A DNA stretch of 64,000 nucleotides. Source: Echinococcus granulosus (taxonomy: Eukaryota > Platyhelminthes > Cestoda > Cyclophyllidea > Taeniidae). Below are positions 61,473 through 64,000 of this stretch, piece after piece (within the stretch, counting starts at the first letter, position 1; the number at the start of each line of letters is the position of its first letter). The notes under the pieces are model-generated. The model ran no database searches. It was not told the origin of the DNA and was given only the letters and a program-made list of their open reading frames with translations. The stretch lies in contig NW_020170396.1 in assembly GCF_000524195.1 (NCBI RefSeq), forward strand, positions 67,620-131,619, in the 5' to 3' direction. Position numbers and translations under genes: made by a program.

Positions 61473-64000
61473 AATTGGTCTTTGTAAAACAAACTACTGG
61501 TGATACCTAAATCATTTGTTTGTTAACCTGTTTTACTGAAATTATAATAAGTAAAATGAATTGGTGAATTAATAGTGAATTGACGGAGAGAAATGTGCCA
61601 GAAAATGTATAAGCTTACTGTCAGGTAGGATGCATCAAGTATAGAATGTAGTGGTGCATAAGATCCTTATTTTTTGATTTCAAGGTGTCTCTTCTCTCCT
61701 GCATTTTCTCACTGATCCTTTTTATTACGGAAATGGGTGTGTCTAGCCTTCTCTATCTCAAAACTTTCTCGGATAAATGTGATGCTTGATCCCACCTTTG
61801 TTGACTTTTACTTGGTATCTCACTCCTTACCTACTTCAGTCCTCTTCACTTGTATACACTCATGCATGTACATTGGCGTGTATCTGTTTATTCGCCGATG
61901 GTGAGCGCATACGTATGTAATTGTCCCGAATAAAAGCAGCAATTTTTTTCTAACTAGTCCCTTTTCCCAGAAGTTCTTCTTGGAGCGTGGATGGGGTCGG
62001 AGTGGAGTAGAGATTTTTTGATGAAGCGTGTTGTTAGGTGGCGTACTTCGGTGTCAGTCGAGAATCCGGCAGAGGGATGTAATGCATGTAGTGCTGTGTA
62101 GAAAGATGTGAGTTGTAATGGAAGCTAGCATTGCATCTGCCTCCCTTTTGATCGGGAAAGAGAGTGGGTAATTGTCCTATGGCTGAGTGAAGTTGGATCA
62201 CATGAGTGAAAGGAAGGCGCTCAAAGACAGGTAGTCTGACTGACTTATTTCCATAGAAAATAGTGATTGATGTAAGGAATGTCAAAAACCTTATGCTTGA
62301 AGTCACCATAATATTTGCAGAGAAGATAGCATTGACGGTGTGGCTTGCATTTATTCCTCAAAACGCAATTACAATATGTTAGTTTATTTTCCGGCAATGA
62401 GAAGTCCGGTTTATTTCAATATCGGGTGGTTTGCATTTGACAACGACTTGTGAATGTTGCATTCATGGGGTTCCATTCACGAAGGTCAAGGTCACCTAGG
62501 TCTTGTTCCAATTGGCTACATCGTGCTTGAGACTGAGTCCTTGCTTGTTTAGCCAAGATTTACTGGAGCGTTGTCATGATGGCTCAGTTGTCAATCAATC
62601 ACATTGTGCGATTCTCTGGGAGGAATAAAGTTAATTAATAAAGTCGCTTTACTTTATCTTTAAAGTGAAATATAGTGTGTGCAGTTGCAGAGGCCACAGA
62701 ATGTTGGTTACTTGTGTCCTCAATGCTACTAGTTTATGTATGAGACAACTTCGAAAGCGTACTCACAATTATGAAAAACAAGAGAGGAGCTAATTTGGTG
62801 GATGAAATTTGGAGATCACGAGAGATGTGAGTTTCTCATTCCATTCTGGTCTAATAGAGGCATTTGAGTGGAGCTTTTGTACAGTGCTGTCTCGGCGGGT
62901 GAATTACACAAGGATGCTTTCAAGGGGCTCCGAATCGTAATGCTAATGTGTCCTGACCTCACATTCCCTCTTGTAGTTCTTTACTGATAGGGAATGTCAG
63001 TTACTCGATAGGAAGTATACCAAAATATTATCGTGCATTTTCCTCTCACTTTCTCCCCTATGCAACTCCTCCATGCAGATGTTTGCTTAGGCATGCCAAA
63101 TCGCAACCTAAAACCGTCTCCCACTAAATTAGATTGTATGAAACTCAAATCCTGGGCAGTGTGAGTTGCACATGAGATTAATGTTGCTATCAAGGAAACT
63201 TCATTTGAATATCACTTTAATTACCTTTTTTTTGTACAAATAAAACGAGAAATGCCAAAATGTCTTCGAGAAAAGTGGAAAAGGTGGGGATACTTTGCAG
63301 CGCTTCCTACTCTTCCCTCGAGAGACCTACCTTCTACTCGGTTTTGAGGTAGTATATCTACAAATGAGAAGAGTTTCGAAATGCTTAGATAAGAGTCAAA
63401 AGTAGCGGATACTAAACACACACAGAAAGAGTGAAAAGCAAAGATCTTTATTTCTCCAACCTGCATAAATTTCCGCTTCATTGTTAATTACTCGTAATCC
63501 CTTATGGTTATTTCAGTAGCGCGAGTCCACCGGTTGGGTTTGGGAACTTGTACGGAATAGAGCGAAGTGATGTGGAAGTGAAGTTGAGATTTAAGCATAT
63601 GCATTTGATAGGTACGAAGACAATGGGAGGAAGTAGACACGCATTTGCAATTGTGAATGTTCTCCGAGGATGCCATATGTGGAAATTCATTGCTGAAGTT
63701 GTAAACATCAGGTGAGGTGTTGACTAGTGGTTAATGGGGTGGAAGGGTACATACGAGAAAAGGATTTCTGGAGTCGAGGTATGAGGGAGAGCACACGCAA
63801 CGGCGAGACAGGAAAGTGACATGAGATGCAGACCAACGCGCAGGGTAGAAATGTTAAGATTGAAAGAAAAGGCGACACACCATTGAATGTTCTGTGGAAG
63901 TGAGTAACTGGAGCCGACTTGCGAGTGTGCTTTAGCTCTGCCAGGTCTCCACATAGAGTAGCACTGTGGTTGAGATGTTCCATCTACTTCTCTTGACTTA
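61473..64000. other. Downstream of XPO6: nothing recognised
   Basis: No exon, RNA gene or transposon could be supported on either strand up to the right edge. Short open frames on the minus strand near 62034-62309 and 63488-63983 show no domain or splice context. Confidence 0.5.

Noticed and set aside
1..64000. tRNA, rRNA, CRISPR arrays, bacterial-type operons or phage genes
   Set aside because: I looked for T-loop-like words, conserved rRNA blocks and regularly spaced repeats and saw none. The window is clearly eukaryotic.

Overview
This is a eukaryotic nuclear window, most likely from a parasitic flatworm (cestode-like). Genes are split by GT-AG introns of about 50 bp to 6.8 kb, gaps are long, and the proteins are diverged animal orthologs. 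There are also degenerate Ty3/gypsy retrotransposon pieces and two GAPR-1-type CAP genes of the non-secreted 'group 2 venom-allergen-like' kind common in flatworms. The phylum is inferred from gene content and style; no single marker proves it.

Layout. 1-338 (-): first ~112 codons of a PIM-like protein kinase, running off the left edge. 339-5319: no gene, one dispersed-repeat copy. 5320-26064 (+): SPEN/Msx2-interacting protein ortholog, about 10 exons, four RRMs, a very long low-complexity middle and a C-terminal SPOC domain. 26065-32546: nothing coding recognised. 32547-37158 (+): NOP9, six exons. 37860-40640: two broken Ty3/gypsy copies facing away from each other. 41954-47653 (-): MRPL46, four exons. 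50004-53628 (-) and 54261-55861 (-): tandem CAP/GAPR-1 paralogs with the same exon plan; the right-hand one carries a one-base frameshift in a homopolymer. 57308-61069 (+): exportin-6 in one uninterrupted coding exon. 61473-64000: nothing recognised.

Exon joins were built by hand from splice motifs and checked for phase. Every join closes in frame: SPEN 2222 aa, NOP9 631 aa, MRPL46 276 aa, left CAP protein 165 aa. The genes are unrelated housekeeping or regulatory loci (transcriptional co-repression, small-subunit rRNA processing, mitochondrial translation, nuclear export) and do not form a pathway. I found no clearly novel system. The points most worth checking are the inverted pair of retroelement remnants, a ~150-bp repeat family with six of seven copies between 44.6 and 54.1 kb, the CAP duplication with its frameshift, the intronless XPO6, and the uncertain SPEN exon between RRM2 and RRM3.
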